A stretch of 32,676 nucleotides of DNA from JACQFK01 sp041482015 (GTDB lineage Bacteria; Planctomycetota; MHYJ01; JACPRB01): assembly GCA_041482015.1 (NCBI GenBank), contig JBGPCZ010000056.1, positions 1 to 32,676 of the forward strand. Reading direction: 5' to 3'. A model generated the notes under the pieces. It saw nothing but the letters and a program-made list of their open reading frames with translations. It was not told where the DNA came from and searched no databases. This document shows, piece by piece, positions 1-7,429 of this stretch. The stretch's first letter is position 1. Each line of letters opens with the position of its first letter. The translations under genes were made by a program, and so were the position numbers.

Positions 1-1900
1 CCGACGCCTCGTCGGGCATGTTGATTCCCACGCGCACCCAGGATTCGGCCTTGTCGTCGGAACGGTACACGGCGCCGCCGGCGCAGATGTACTTCTTGCC
101 CACGATGTCGATGTTCTTGGTGATCGCGACGTAAAGACACCCGTCGGCGCCCCGTGAAAGCCGCCAGGCGTTGTGATTCTTCTTCAGATAGTCCATGCCC
201 TTGTCTTTGAGCGCCCAGGTCTGACCCCCATCGGACGACTTGTAGACGCCGAAGCCGATCACGCATGCGAAGAGGGTTCGTTTGTCCCTGGGACTCGTGG
301 GATTGAGCAGAATGGCAGTGCAGGCGCCCTGCGGCAGGCCGCCGCCTTCCTGGGCGCCGAGCATCGACCAGGAGACCCCCCCGTCGCTGCTTTTGGCCAC
401 GCCCCCTTTGAACTTGCGCTCGTCCAGCTTGATCATCTTGAATTCGGGGATGTCGTGATTGGCGGCATTCGCCGCGTAGAGGATCTCTGGGTTGTCCGGA
501 TCAATGGCCAGATCGTAGACCGTGTTGCGCTCCGCCATCTTGTCGGCGGAGTAGGTCCATGATTTTCCGTGGTCTTCGCTGCGAAACAGGGTGATGTCGG
601 TATAGGTGGCGTACATGCGGTCGTGATGTTTTGGATCAAAGAAGACGTCGTAAACGGACGTCACTTCCAGGCCGCGGCTGGACCACCAGTTATCCTTCAC
701 GTGATTGGTATAGAGTTGCTGCCAGGTCTTGCCGCCGTCGGTGGTGCCAATGGTCCGCCCGTCATCCGTCCACAGCACCAGATTCGGGTCGGTGGCACAG
801 GCCGCCAGGTCCATCGCCTCGGCGCCCCAACCGAATCCGAAATGGGGATCGAGCGTGCACCAGCCGGCTTCATAGTGGCCGCCAATGGGTTTGAAATTCT
901 CACCCGGAAGCTGATAGACAAACGTCTTGCCGCCGTCCTCGGTTTTGTAGACGCCATATCGGTTGCCGGTGACGGAGACATAGAGGGTATTGGCATTCAC
1001 GTCGTTCGCCGCGATGGCGCGGATCCGGAAGGCATCGCCAAGGTCTTTGACGGCACTTGTCAGCGCGGTCGTGACGCAGCTCCAAGTTTCACCCCCATCA
1101 TGAGAGATGTTGAGCCCGCCGCCTTTGCCCTGAACCCGAGTGACCGCATAGAGCGTCAGTAGGCCATTGCTCCTGTTCTGACTGGAAACAAAATGAGTCA
1201 GTGCGCCGTCGCCGGGTTGCTGCGCCAGCCGAGCGAAGTTCTTGCCGCCATCCTTGGAGACAAAAACGCCGCGGGTCGTTCCGGCAAAGATACGTCGATT
1301 CTTGACGTCGCTGCGGAAGTCGATGGTTAGTCCCAGGACGTCGGCGTCGTTGGGAACGTCCGTGTCGGCGGCGCTGAAGAAGTTGCCGCCGGTGGTGCTG
1401 ACCAGCAGTTTGCCCGGCACTTCGCCCTCCAGGGCTGCCATCCCCGCCAGCAGCCAATCCGGGCGCGCCGGATCGATGGCCAGGCAGCGGCCGAGATTGG
1501 TCTCATACGTGCCGACGTAGGTGTGCAGCGGTTTCCAGCTGCTGCCTGCGTCGTTGCTGCGGAAGAGCCGCCAGCCGTGGTGAAACTCATCTCCGTACCA
1601 GTTGAAGACGTAGATCACCAACGGATCCGTGGGATGGAAAATGGCTGGCGATGTGATCGCATTGACGCTGGGGTCCATTTGCCAGACTTTGCCGCGATCG
1701 GTCGAGCGGTAGAACCCGCCCATGTCGCAACCGTCGAAATAAAGCCGGGTGTTGTGCGGAGAGATGGACGGGGTCTGCTGATGCCCGCCGCCGCCGGGTC
1801 CCGCGGAAACCCACGTCGATTCCCGGGTCGCCTGTTCGCCGGCGCTCGCGGCCAGTCCCGCGTGCATGGCTAGGATCGCAAGCGGAAGGAGTCTTTTCAT
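1..1900 (-). CDS. Exported Asp-box (BNR/sortilin-type) beta-propeller protein, 3' end outside window
   Basis: The reading frame is open from ATG 1900-1898 to the left edge (633 codons seen). It begins with a Sec signal peptide (MKRLLPLAILAMHAGLAASA, cleavage near residue 20). About eleven Asp-box motifs (S/T-x-D-x-G-x-x-W/F) recur along the chain, for example STDRGKVW, SNDAGSSW, SHDGGETW, TTDGGKTW, SSDGGVSW and SSDGGQTW. This is the hallmark of sialidase/GH74/VPS10-like beta-propellers, which mostly bind or cleave glycans outside the cell. The number of boxes suggests two propellers in tandem, as in GH74 xyloglucanases, but I see no catalytic residues I can assign, so the substrate is unknown. 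GGAG at 1908-1911 (minus sense) is a plausible ribosome binding site. GC and codon use look lower than in the genes right of 8.6 kb. The family call is solid; the enzymatic role is open. Confidence 0.88.
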   Translation of the reverse strand, partial: MKRLLPLAILAMHAGLAASAGEQATRESTWVSAGPGGGGHQQTPSISPHNTRLYFDGCDMGGFYRSTDRGKVWQMDPSVNAITSPAIFHPTDPLVIYVFNWYGDEFHHGWRLFRSNDAGSSWKPLHTYVGTYETNLGRCLAIDPARPDWLLAGMAALEGEVPGKLLVSTTGGNFFSAADTDVPNDADVLGLTIDFRSDVKNRRIFAGTTRGVFVSKDGGKNFARLAQQPGDGALTHFVSSQNRSNGLLTLYAVTRVQGKGGGLNISHDGGETWSCVTTALTSAVKDLGDAFRIRAIAANDVNANTLYVSVTGNRYGVYKTEDGGKTFVYQLPGENFKPIGGHYEAGWCTLDPHFGFGWGAEAMDLAACATDPNLVLWTDDGRTIGTTDGGKTWQQLYTNHVKDNWWSSRGLEVTSVYDVFFDPKHHDRMYATYTDITLFRSEDHGKSWTYSADKMAERNTVYDLAIDPDNPEILYAANAANHDIPEFKMIKLDERKFKGGVAKSSDGGVSWSMLGAQEGGGLPQGACTAILLNPTSPRDKRTLFACVIGFGVYKSSDGGQTWALKDKGMDYLKKNHNAWRLSRGADGCLYVAITKNIDIVGKKYICAGGAVYRSDDKAESWVRVGINMPDEAS

Positions 1901-2128
1901 GAATGTTCTCCGGAACGCCCCGGCGATCAAGGACGCTGCTCCAACCCAGCAGGATCTCCTCTAGGGCCCGTGTCGCCCCTAACGCGCACTGACGCTGACA
2001 CAGATAGTACGTCAGGATTCCCCAGGACATGCCTGTTGGAGGTGTAGACTTCCGCGTCTGGTTTTAGAGGCGACGACCCCGGGAACGACAGGACGGCGTT
2101 TCTATACTCCTCAACGAGCGGATACCAA

Positions 2129-2149
2129 CCCCGCTCTGTCGAACCGGGG
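2129..2149 (-). terminator. Weak hairpin downstream of the antitoxin gene
   Basis: CCCCG (2129-2133) and CGGGG (2145-2149) form a 5-bp GC stem with an 11-nt loop, 14 nt beyond the antitoxin stop on the minus strand. No T tract follows, so it may be a factor-dependent end or chance. The rest of 1901-2162 shows no gene I can support and no convincing promoter for the downstream Asp-box gene. Confidence 0.25.
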
Positions 2150-2162
2150 CGTGGGGAGGGCG

Positions 2163-2432
2163 CTATCCCGCCTCGACGAACCGAGCTACCGGAACCTTGA
2201 CCGTCCTGTGGGCGCCCTTCTGATGGAGCGCTTCCGCCTGTTTCAGAAGCGAGACGTGATAGTATCTTGCCTTGCAGCGATTGCAGACACCGATGGGAAC
2301 ACGTTCGAGGATGACGTATTCCGACTTGGTGACCCGGATTACCTCGCGATCCCGGATCTCGCGATGGACACGACCTCCGCTGCAGTAATCGCAGGGGTGA
2401 TCGTTCGACCCGCTAGTCTTCTTTGATTTCAT
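2163..2432 (-). CDS. YgiT-type zinc-finger protein, antitoxin-like
   Basis: This 89-aa protein starts at ATG 2432-2430 and overlaps the end of the DUF4258 reading frame by 20 nt. It has two CxxC pairs, C14/C17 (CDYC) and C50/C53 (CNRC), separated by a short beta-rich stretch (VIRVTKSEYVILERVPIGV). This matches the zinc-binding N-terminal domain of MqsA/YgiT antitoxins. A helical C-terminal tail follows, but I see no HTH DNA-binding domain as in full-length MqsA, so it is the short form usually paired with DUF4258 toxins. In such pairs the antitoxin lies downstream and overlaps the toxin, as here. The antitoxin itself is intact although its partner is frameshifted. The longer same-strand frame that starts at 2738 is an artefact of that frameshift. 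Confidence 0.82.
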   Translation of the reverse strand: MKSKKTSGSNDHPCDYCSGGRVHREIRDREVIRVTKSEYVILERVPIGVCNRCKARYYHVSLLKQAEALHQKGAHRTVKVPVARFVEAG

Positions 2433-2702
2433 CCACCGTGATGGTAACACGAAGATCCTTCGACTTGAACCGCACAACGACTCCGATGTCTCGATCAAGG
2501 TCGGTTGCCTTCCCCACGATGACGTACTTGGGTCCCCTTTTGTCCCCTCTCTGAATCTGCTTGAGCACTCCGGTAAGGACACCTGACTCGAGGTCAACCC
2601 GGTGGAACTCGTCGTCGAGCGCTTCGTCGAGGCGTGGTTCGAGATTTCGTACTTGCCTTCCTCGAGCAGACGTCGGATTCTGGTCAGGGCGTTGGCGGGC
2701 AT
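2413..2702 (-). pseudogene. DUF4258 toxin-like protein, broken by a 1-nt frameshift
   Basis: From ATG 2702-2700 the frame reads MPANALTRIRRLLEEGKYEI followed by SNHA, the usual start of DUF4258 proteins (RelE/MqsR-like RNase fold with an early conserved His). At 2631-2632 the frame shifts. One missing base restores LDEALDDEFHRVDLESG and then GPKYVIVGKATDLDRDIGV through to VTITVDEIKED and stop TAG at 2415-2413. The span is 290 nt, one short of the 97 codons expected. A single G (plus-strand sense) missing from the GG at 2631-2632 explains it. It is either a true inactivating mutation in a toxin or a sequencing error. The overlapping antitoxin downstream supports the toxin-antitoxin reading. 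Confidence 0.8.
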
Positions 2703-2821
2703 GAAACGAACGGTAGACTTCGCGCCGCGGGCTGTCAACCCTTCACGTTGAAGTCTCGGGCGATCGATTCCCGGACCGAGATTCTAAACTGGTCGAGGGT
2801 GGCATACCAACCCTCGGGGGC

Positions 2822-3415
2822 TCATTCCCAGCGCGACTTGACCCTTTCCCAGTCTAGATTCGCGAGTACGGCTGCAAAGTATTCCGTACGGGTCATGCCG
2901 GTGTACGCGTGTTCCCAGACGTCCACGACCAGGAGGGGGGTGAACCCCGGCGGATGTCCGTCGTCGTGAAGCCCGATCCAGTGATTGGAGAAGCGACCGC
3001 CGACCGGATCTTGGTACAGGATGGCCCAACCCACCCCTCTCATCTGGACCACGGCCTCGAATTCGTCCTGCCACGATTTCATGGAACCCCATGTGGCCGC
3101 CAAAGCATCCTCGAGGCCGGGCGGCGGCGAGGATCCCCCGGGAGTGAGATTCTCGAAGTACAGTTCGTGGAGCCGGAGGCCCCCGATCTCGAATCCCATC
3201 CGGCGCTTCATCTCGCACCACTCCGGCGAACCGAGTTCAGCGTCCTTCAGGCGTCGCCGGAGAAGGTTGGCGTTCTTGACATACCCTTCGTAGAGCGCCT
3301 GATGGGCCTCCATCAAAGGGTCCGGAATCTTCGTGAGACCCCGCAACTCGGAAAAACCGCGAAGCGGGAAGGGGGCGTACGCCTCGAGTGCGAAAGAAAC
3401 CTGCTTTTCAATCAT
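2822..3415 (-). CDS. Fe/Mn-family superoxide dismutase-like protein
   Basis: This 197-aa protein carries the Fe/Mn SOD signature DVWEHAY (165-171). All four expected metal ligands can be placed: H38 (in MEAH), H83 (in RLHELYF), D165 and H169. The gateway Tyr also seems present (Y45 in EGYVKNAN), and GVGWAIL (127-133) matches the conserved glycine-tryptophan segment. The usual HH pair after the first ligand is replaced by YE, and the N-terminus does not resemble the common LPYxxxALEPHI start. The second-shell Gln that tunes Mn or Fe is not obvious; a His-rich LHDDGH stretch lies in that area. It is therefore a divergent SOD, and disproportionation of superoxide is likely but the metal is unclear. 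No signal peptide is seen. GGGAG precedes the ATG, and the outer-membrane gene ends 21 nt upstream, so the two are probably cotranscribed. Confidence 0.85.
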   Translation of the reverse strand: MIEKQVSFALEAYAPFPLRGFSELRGLTKIPDPLMEAHQALYEGYVKNANLLRRRLKDAELGSPEWCEMKRRMGFEIGGLRLHELYFENLTPGGSSPPPGLEDALAATWGSMKSWQDEFEAVVQMRGVGWAILYQDPVGGRFSNHWIGLHDDGHPPGFTPLLVVDVWEHAYTGMTRTEYFAAVLANLDWERVKSRWE

Positions 3416-3436
3416 CCGATGTCTCCCGGGTCCGGA

Positions 3437-4153
3437 CTAGAAGAGGAAGTTGACTCCGAGGGTGACCTGCCAGTAGTTGAACTCCCGGTGGATCACCTGG
3501 TCATTGCTTGGGTTGAGAAAGATGTATCGGACGTCCAGGTCGACGGACGTCCTGGGGCCGAGCATGAGCTCGACGCCCGCGCCCAGGTGCTCTCCGAAGA
3601 TGTGCTCGGTCTTGTCGCTGATGGATGAGAAGGCACCCTTGTAGTCGACCCTCGTGTAATACCAGCCGACGCCCCCCAGGATGTAGGGTCGCACGGGCCC
3701 ATCGGGGAACGGGTAGAGAAACGCGGTCAACTGCAGGGGATACTGGGTTACGACGACATCGCCGTCCTCGTACCGGTTCTGGTGAAACGTGATCGAGGCC
3801 TCCGCCGCCAGGATCCTGGCAAAGTGAAGCCGCGCCTGGACGCCCCCGAACCAGGTGCCCTTGTCGGCGCCCCGGGCCTGTAGGTAGCCCGCAGCCGGTC
3901 CGACTGAAAACGAGGGTTCGCTGTCCGCGAGGAATGAGACTTCCGAAGAAAATGAGGATGGGAGCGAGAGGGTATCGAAGGCGAACTCGCTTGTCCAAGG
4001 GTCGCTCACTTCAAAAGCGGCGGAGAGGGATATAGGGAGCGCGCTCCCACGTGCGGCGAGATCGCTCTCCTCCTCGGTGCCTTGGGGCTCCTGGGACAGG
4101 GCCATCGTCGCCATCGAGGCAAGCATGAGGGTCGTCATTGCGATAGTCTTCAC
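3437..4153 (-). CDS. Outer-membrane beta-barrel protein
   Basis: This 238-aa protein starts with GTG (4153-4151), preceded by an excellent GGAGGA site at 4163-4168. It has a Sec signal peptide (MKTIAMTTLMLASMATMALS) and then a low-complexity linker to about residue 75. The rest alternates polar and hydrophobic residues in strand-sized pieces (GTWFGGVQARLHFARI, AEASITFHQNRY, RPYILGGVGWYYTRVDY, TSVDLDVRYIFL) and ends NYWQVTLGVNFLF. A terminal Phe is the usual BAM-recognition feature of outer-membrane barrels. It resembles the OmpW/OmpA-like small eight-strand barrels (outer membrane beta-barrel domain) rather than a porin. Substrate and function cannot be inferred. It is upstream of the SOD-like gene on the same strand. 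Confidence 0.8.
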   Translation of the reverse strand: MKTIAMTTLMLASMATMALSQEPQGTEEESDLAARGSALPISLSAAFEVSDPWTSEFAFDTLSLPSSFSSEVSFLADSEPSFSVGPAAGYLQARGADKGTWFGGVQARLHFARILAAEASITFHQNRYEDGDVVVTQYPLQLTAFLYPFPDGPVRPYILGGVGWYYTRVDYKGAFSSISDKTEHIFGEHLGAGVELMLGPRTSVDLDVRYIFLNPSNDQVIHREFNYWQVTLGVNFLF

Positions 4154-4259
4154 GATTCGGTCTCCTCCGAGAATCAGAAATCAATTCCAGACAAGATCAC
4201 TTTGAAGAGGGTCTTCCAGGGGCGTCGCTCCAAGCGGGAAGTCCGCACGGTCCGCCTTG

Positions 4260-4445
4260 CTAAATGAGAGGCCCCCGCGGGCGCCGGCCCGTGGCCAGCC
4301 CCCAGATCAGGGAGACAATGAAGATGACAATGAAAAAGAAGAAACAGATGCGGGCGATATCGGCGGCGCCCGACGCGATGCCGCCGAATCCGAAAACCGC
4401 GGCGATGATCGCGATGATGAAGAAGCCCAGTGCCCATCGGAGCAT
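4260..4445 (-). CDS. DUF1328 (YtjA-type) small membrane protein
   Basis: This 61-aa protein, MLRWALGFFIIAIIAAVFGF onward, has two hydrophobic helices (about 4-22 and 33-52) joined by GGIASGAADIARI and a short basic tail. The sequence matches the DUF1328/YtjA family almost along its full length. These proteins are widespread, of unknown function, and often lie with CsbD- or YqjD-like stress proteins, as here. GAGGT lies just upstream of the ATG. The DUF883-like gene ends 47 nt upstream on the same strand. Confidence 0.9.
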   Translation of the reverse strand: MLRWALGFFIIAIIAAVFGFGGIASGAADIARICFFFFIVIFIVSLIWGLATGRRPRGPLI

Positions 4446-4492
4446 GAATCACCTCGTTCCTTGGAAAACGTTCGTAGCGTTCGCCCGAAGGG

Positions 4493-4681
4493 TTACTCCC
4501 TGGGGCGCAGCCAGTGTCCGATCAGAAGTCCCAAGCCCAACCCGAGGAGGGTCGAGAGCACCGGCCTCTGGTGGACGAAGGTCTTCGCGTGGGAGGCGCC
4601 GTTCCGGGCGACTTCCTTGGAATCGGCGTACAGGTCCCGCGCCTTGCGCAGACCTTTGGTGGACGACGTTCTTTCGTTCAT
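4493..4681 (-). CDS. DUF883/YqjD-like small membrane-anchored protein
   Basis: I place the start at ATG 4681-4679, which has a near-perfect GGAGG site (4686-4690) 4 nt before it; the longer in-frame extension upstream lacks support. The 62-aa product has a charged, probably helical N-terminal part (about residues 1-40) and a single C-terminal hydrophobic helix with glycine spacing (STLLGLGLGLLIGHWLRPRE). The C-terminal anchor with a final WLRPRE matches the YqjD/ElaB/DUF883 group, some of which tether ribosomes to the inner membrane in stationary phase. The soluble part is shorter than in YqjD (about 100 aa). Assignment is by pattern and is moderate. Confidence 0.65.
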   Translation of the reverse strand: MNERTSSTKGLRKARDLYADSKEVARNGASHAKTFVHQRPVLSTLLGLGLGLLIGHWLRPRE

Positions 4682-5068
4682 AGTGCCTCCTGTGTCGAGT
4701 CGGACCCGAAGACTCGGGTTCGCCCTTTCGCGACATTGCCGAAAGTCGTTGGGGCTCGCATCGAAAGCCAGTAGAGCAAGTCTCATGCCGCAAGTCCCCG
4801 GCACGTCCGATTCGAAGGGCTGAAGGCTAAAGGCTAAAGGATGTCGGATCCTCACCGCGAGAAGTGAAGAGAGCGGTGGTGCGGCAAGCCGAAGGGTCGA
4901 TGCATGTCGACATCCAGGCTGTGATCAGAATGATGCAGAAACGACTCATTCTGAGCATCCCGTGATGGTGCGCCTCTCCTGTCGACAGGTCCATCATTGT
5001 CCGTGGCCTGCCAATTGCTCAACCCATCCTGTGATTCTGAACGGGTGGTATTCCACGGTGAGGGTCGA
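4682..5068. other. Divergent intergenic region, 387 bp
   Basis: The region lies between the minus-strand DUF883-like gene and the plus-strand lipoprotein gene. Apart from the leader hairpin it holds a short tandem GGCTAAA repeat (about 4824-4837). I found no promoter with good -35 and -10 boxes in either direction and no coding frame with a credible start or composition. Confidence 0.6.
4701..4722 (-). promoter_or_regulatory. Stem-loop in the leader of the DUF883-like gene
   Basis: ACCCGA (4704-4709) and TCGGGT (4714-4719) form a 6-bp stem with a 4-nt loop. Three more pairs (one G-U) extend it to 4701-4722. It lies 20 nt upstream of the minus-strand ATG and about 10 nt beyond the GGAGG, so it could affect translation or mark a transcript end. 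No function is shown. Confidence 0.35.
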
Positions 5069-5242
5069 ATGAAACAGCTGCTTGGTCTGCTGCTCCTGCT
5101 GGCTTGTTCCAACGGATGCATTATTGAGGAAAGTGGGGGTCATGAACGTCACGGTCGCGAGTGGGTCGTCGAACCGGGCCACCTCCATTGTGTCGGCTGC
5201 GGTCACGTCCAGGTGAGAGGCGTCTGGTACGTCCGGGACTGA
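5069..5242 (+). CDS. Small Cys/His-rich lipoprotein
   Basis: This 57-aa protein starts at ATG 5069, with TGAGG 5-9 nt upstream; the longer frame from 4997 lacks an RBS. MKQLLGLLLLLAC is a lipoprotein signal with lipobox LLAC, so the mature protein would begin at C13. The 45-residue mature part is rich in His and Cys (GHERHGREWV, then HLHCVGCGHVQVRGVWYVRD), and the CxxC within HCVGCGH could bind a metal or a thiol partner. I do not recognise a family. It is a lone gene between two regions without genes. Outer-membrane or periplasmic attachment is inferred from the lipobox; the function is unknown. Confidence 0.6.
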   Translation: MKQLLGLLLLLACSNGCIIEESGGHERHGREWVVEPGHLHCVGCGHVQVRGVWYVRD

Positions 5243-5576
5243 CTCGCGCCTGCAGCGGGGTGCCCGGGGTCGGACGAAGTCCCGATGAGTGTCATGACGT
5301 GTCGGACGCCAGGCAGATTGCTGCCGATCGCCATCCTCACGGGCGCGAGATCGCCGGCTATCTCCGGGCCCGGAACACGGAGAGAATCGGGACGGACGGA
5401 AAATCCAGCATTGCAGCCACGCTCTCGGAGGCCCGGAATCACGTGGAGCAGCTGGCTCCCGGTCTAGCCCTTTGCAAATCGGCCGTCAATTCCGAAGTGG
5501 CGCCGCTGGGTCAGAAGACAGAACCAGGGGCGCCGGCCAATGTGTCGTGAAAAACCATCGCCCAAGGAGTGATTGG
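5243..5576 (+). other. Intergenic region, 334 bp, nothing clear
   Basis: The stretch between the small lipoprotein and the DUF3943 gene contains a perfect 12-bp palindrome, TCCGGGCCCGGA (5363-5374), and open frames that look like chance products of GC-rich DNA. No convincing promoter was found. The RBS of the next gene, AAGGAG, is at 5564-5569. Confidence 0.55.
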
Positions 5577-7352
5577 ATGCTTCTGGTGCCCTGTATCACC
5601 TTCATCCTCTGGATCCCGATGGCCACCCTTGGTTTCGGCGAGAGTGCGGGCGATAGGGCGGTACCGCCCGTGTTCGAGACGGGTCCTCCCAGAGTCTCCT
5701 CGACCCATCCTGCAGAACGTGCCACCGGAGTTCCCATCAAGGGAGCGCTCACGGCGACGTTTAGCGACTCGATGGACCCCGCGACGCTCACCCAGGCAAC
5801 CTTTACGGTGATGGGACCCGACAAGACCGCGGTCAAAGGAACCGTGAACTTTGATACACCGACCAGGACCGCGACTTTTCGTTCCTCTGGCGCCCTGGCC
5901 CCCGACACCCGATACTCGGCCACGATCACCCCAGGGGCCCGGGACCTCGCCGGGAACGGGTTGGCCGCCGACTTTGTCTGGACCTTCAGGACGGCAACCG
6001 CCCAAGAAGCGCCCAAGCCCTCCATGTCCCTGGAGAAGGAGGGCGACTACAGCTTCGTCATCCCGGCCCTTGAGATCCTCGGCTTTGAAGTCGGGCTGAA
6101 CGAGTTCGACCGTCACGTCATCGACAAGGACGTCTACGGCGTCAACTGGCCCTCGATCCATCACAATCTCACCCATGCATGGGTGTTCGACACCGACCCG
6201 TTCTCGACCAATCAGCTCATGCATCCGTATGCGGGGTCCGTCTACTACGGATTCGCACGGTCGGCCGGCCTCTCCTACTGGGAATCGCTGGCGTATACCT
6301 TCGCCGGTAGCCTCCTGTGGGAGTACGCGGGCGAGACCGGCCCTCCCTCGATCAACGATCAGATCACAACCTCCTTCGGCGGAAGCTTCCTGGGTGAAGC
6401 GCTCTTTCGAATGGCGAACCTGGTGCTTGGAACTGGCGGCGAGCGCCCCGGCTTCCTGCGCGAGTTGGCCGCTGCGTTCATCTCGCCTCCGGCCGCCTTC
6501 AACCGGAACTTCCTATTCGGCCGGTTTGACACCATGTACCCGGATCACGATCCCGCCCTGTTCGCGCGCATGCGGCTCGGCGGAAGTTTCAATACCCAGG
6601 TGTCCGACAACGGGGTCTCAAAGGACGTCAGTCGCAAGGAGGTGGTTGGCGATCTATCCCTCTCGTATGGCCTTCCGGGAAAGCCGGGCTACGAGTACAC
6701 CCGTCCCTTCGACTACTTCCATTTCGAGCTTACGGCGAGCTCCAGCAGCAACTCCACCTTCGAGAACGTCATGATCCGCGGGCTCCTCTTCGGAACAGAG
6801 TACGAAGAGGGGCGAAACTATCGTGGAGTGTGGGGCGTCTATGGGAGCTACGACTACATTTCGCCGGAGGTCTTCCGGATCTCGAGCACGGCCCTCTCGC
6901 TGGGTACGACCGGCCAACTGTGGCTGTCACGCACGGTGGCGCTTCAAGGGACGGTCCTGGGCGGCGTCGGGTTCGGCGCCTCCGGCACCATTGCCCCCAT
7001 CGGGGATCGCGATTACCACTACGGCACCATCCCGCAGGGGCTCCTCGCCCTGCGACTCATCTTTGACGATGTGGCGATGCTGGACTTGACGGCCCGCGAC
7101 TACTACGTCAGCGGCGTGGGGATCGACAAGAGGCACGGGTACGAGACCATCGCCCGGGGCCAGGCTTCATTCACCGTGCGCATCTGGGGCCATCACGCTT
7201 TGGGGATCCAGTACGTGGCATCGGAGCGCGACGCGTACTATATCGACATCCCCGACCGGCATCAGACGATGGGGACCATCAGCCTGGTCTACAATTTTCT
7301 CGGGGATACCCGGTTCGGCGCCGTCGAATGGCGGAACCCCGACGCGCGCTGA
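5577..7352 (+). CDS. DUF3943 outer-membrane protein with N-terminal Ig-like (Big_5) domain
   Basis: The start at 5577 is chosen over the in-frame 5472 start because AAGGAG sits 7 nt upstream and a signal peptide follows directly (MLLVPCITFILWIPMATLGF). The product is 591 aa. Residues about 37-140 form a bacterial Ig-like domain of the Big_5 type (ERATGVPIKGALTATFSDSM, then DTRYSATITPGARDLAGN). Residues about 185-285 carry the DUF3943 core (NLTHAWVFDTDPFSTNQLMH, SYWESLAYTFAGSLLWEYAG, ETGPPSINDQITTSFGG). The remainder is a run of amphipathic beta strands ending SLVYNFLGDTRFGAVEW, so it probably forms an outer-membrane barrel. DUF3943 proteins have no firm function. The Ig-like domain would face the periplasm or exterior. 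A PAP2 phosphatase follows after 77 nt. Confidence 0.85.
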   Translation: MLLVPCITFILWIPMATLGFGESAGDRAVPPVFETGPPRVSSTHPAERATGVPIKGALTATFSDSMDPATLTQATFTVMGPDKTAVKGTVNFDTPTRTATFRSSGALAPDTRYSATITPGARDLAGNGLAADFVWTFRTATAQEAPKPSMSLEKEGDYSFVIPALEILGFEVGLNEFDRHVIDKDVYGVNWPSIHHNLTHAWVFDTDPFSTNQLMHPYAGSVYYGFARSAGLSYWESLAYTFAGSLLWEYAGETGPPSINDQITTSFGGSFLGEALFRMANLVLGTGGERPGFLRELAAAFISPPAAFNRNFLFGRFDTMYPDHDPALFARMRLGGSFNTQVSDNGVSKDVSRKEVVGDLSLSYGLPGKPGYEYTRPFDYFHFELTASSSSNSTFENVMIRGLLFGTEYEEGRNYRGVWGVYGSYDYISPEVFRISSTALSLGTTGQLWLSRTVALQGTVLGGVGFGASGTIAPIGDRDYHYGTIPQGLLALRLIFDDVAMLDLTARDYYVSGVGIDKRHGYETIARGQASFTVRIWGHHALGIQYVASERDAYYIDIPDRHQTMGTISLVYNFLGDTRFGAVEWRNPDAR

Positions 7353-7429
7353 GGTCTTCTGGCCGCAGGGTGGGTCGATCCTGGACGGCCGTAGGCGTCC
7401 ACGGCCCTTGGAATGACTCGGAGCTCGAG

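Noticed and set aside
2433..2738. 191-aa fusion of toxin and antitoxin on the minus strand
   Set aside because: The middle part is out of frame with DUF4258. A single-base deletion explains the apparent fusion.
5161..5550. 129-codon plus-strand reading frame upstream of the DUF3943 gene
   Set aside because: It overlaps the small lipoprotein gene, has no ribosome binding site and a composition typical of chance frames in GC-rich DNA.
5472..5576. In-frame earlier start for the DUF3943 protein
   Set aside because: The extension lacks an RBS and precedes a good AAGGAG and signal peptide at 5577.
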